DNA of 6,795 nt from the NCBI GenBank assembly GCA_937875605.1, contig CALLXZ010000246.1, forward strand, positions 1-6,795, given 5' to 3'. This document shows, piece after piece, positions 6,315 to 6,795 of this stretch. Source of the stretch: an uncultured Moheibacter sp. Its GTDB lineage: Bacteria > Bacteroidota > Bacteroidia > Flavobacteriales > Weeksellaceae. A model generated the notes under the pieces. The model searched no databases. It was not told where the DNA came from and saw only the letters and a list, made by a program, of their open reading frames with translations. Made by a program: the position numbers and the translations under genes. The first letter of the stretch is position 1, and each line of letters opens with the position of its first letter.

Positions 6315-6795
6315 ATGAATTCAAAAGCAACAAAAGGTCAGGGAGCTATTCAAAATGTATACAATCATTTTGAGCGAAATCTCTACGAAAGAACGATTTA
6401 TGAAGATGAAATAGAAGAATCTATCACCAAAACCGAATACCTCGAAGTCTTTCCCAAAACTATCATGAATGATGTCAGACGAAAAGGAATGCCTTTGGAA
6501 TTTTCTATGAATCCTTACCAAGGTTGTGAGCATGGATGTGCTTATTGTTATGCGCGTCCCACACACGAGTATTGGGGTTACAGTGCCGGAATTGATTTCG
6601 AAAGAAAAATCATGGTCAAGAAAAATGCGCCTGAATTATTGGAAAAATTATTTCAGAAAAAGAATTATCAACCTCATACTTTTATGTTGTCCGGTAACAC
6701 CGATTGTTATCAACCCATAGAACGCAAATTAGGAATTACGAGAAAAATTTTAGAAGTCTGCCTTGAATACCGGCATCCGGTCGGGATTATCACCA
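6315..6795 (+). CDS. Radical SAM protein, PA0069/SplB-like family (partial, 3' end outside window)
   Basis: An open frame runs from ATG at 6315 to the window edge, 160 codons. The residues MPLEFSMNPYQGCEHGCAYC (59-78) contain the CxxxCxxC cluster motif (Cys71, Cys75, Cys78) that binds the 4Fe-4S cluster and S-adenosylmethionine. The following YARPTHEYWGYSAGIDFERKI (79-99) and LSGNTDCYQPIE (about 126-137) are typical of the PA0069 family, related to spore photoproduct lyase (COG1533) but of unproven function. 'DNA repair photolyase' labels given to this group are not supported by anything visible here. The gene is separated from gldN by the terminator and a gap of about 80 bases, so it is probably an independent transcript. 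No Shine-Dalgarno sequence precedes the start (AAAAG only). An in-frame start further upstream is unlikely because the preceding region is A/T-rich non-coding DNA after the terminator. Confidence 0.88.
   Translation, partial: MNSKATKGQGAIQNVYNHFERNLYERTIYEDEIEESITKTEYLEVFPKTIMNDVRRKGMPLEFSMNPYQGCEHGCAYCYARPTHEYWGYSAGIDFERKIMVKKNAPELLEKLFQKKNYQPHTFMLSGNTDCYQPIERKLGITRKILEVCLEYRHPVGIIT

Noticed and set aside
6321..6566. An 81-codon - strand open frame opposite the radical SAM gene.
   Set aside because: The opposite strand encodes a clear radical SAM protein with its cysteine motif; the - strand product shows no family features.

Overview
The window comes from a member of the Bacteroidota, most likely class Flavobacteriia. 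It carries a complete gldK-gldL-gldM-gldN cluster, the core trans-envelope machine of the type IX secretion system (T9SS) and gliding motility, which is confined to this phylum. The DNA is AT-rich, the gene starts lack Shine-Dalgarno sequences and sit behind A/T-rich leaders, and the one plausible promoter fits the Bacteroidota type (TTTG, about 19 bases, TAnnTTTG). Genus cannot be settled from this sequence.

Layout, all on the + strand: (1) bases 1-241 are the 3' end of a DNA topoisomerase I gene (topA). (2) Bases 241-1377 encode a ureohydrolase (arginase/formimidoylglutamase)-fold protein, joined to topA by a one-base TAATG overlap; its metal-binding motifs are almost entirely replaced, so it looks like a pseudoenzyme. 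(3) Bases 1378-1475 hold a perfect 15-bp inverted repeat and a candidate gldK promoter. (4) Bases 1476-6181 are gldK, gldL, gldM and gldN, with gaps of 62, 62 and 19 bases and no internal terminator seen. (5) Bases 6203-6234 form a strong intrinsic terminator that closes the operon. (6) From 6315 to the window edge lies the 5' part of a radical SAM gene of the PA0069/SplB-like type.

How the genes work together: GldL and GldM form the proton-driven inner-membrane motor. GldL supplies the two-helix membrane part with the key Lys and Glu; GldM supplies one membrane helix and a long periplasmic shaft. GldK (an outer-membrane lipoprotein) and GldN (periplasmic) form the ring under the outer membrane that receives the motion. 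All residues known to matter in the Flavobacterium johnsoniae motor that I could align are present, so the machine looks intact.

I found no mobile element, CRISPR array, tRNA or rRNA. The window is mainly a well-known conserved locus; the least understood parts are the degenerate ureohydrolase, the hairpin before gldK, and the long insertion within GldK.
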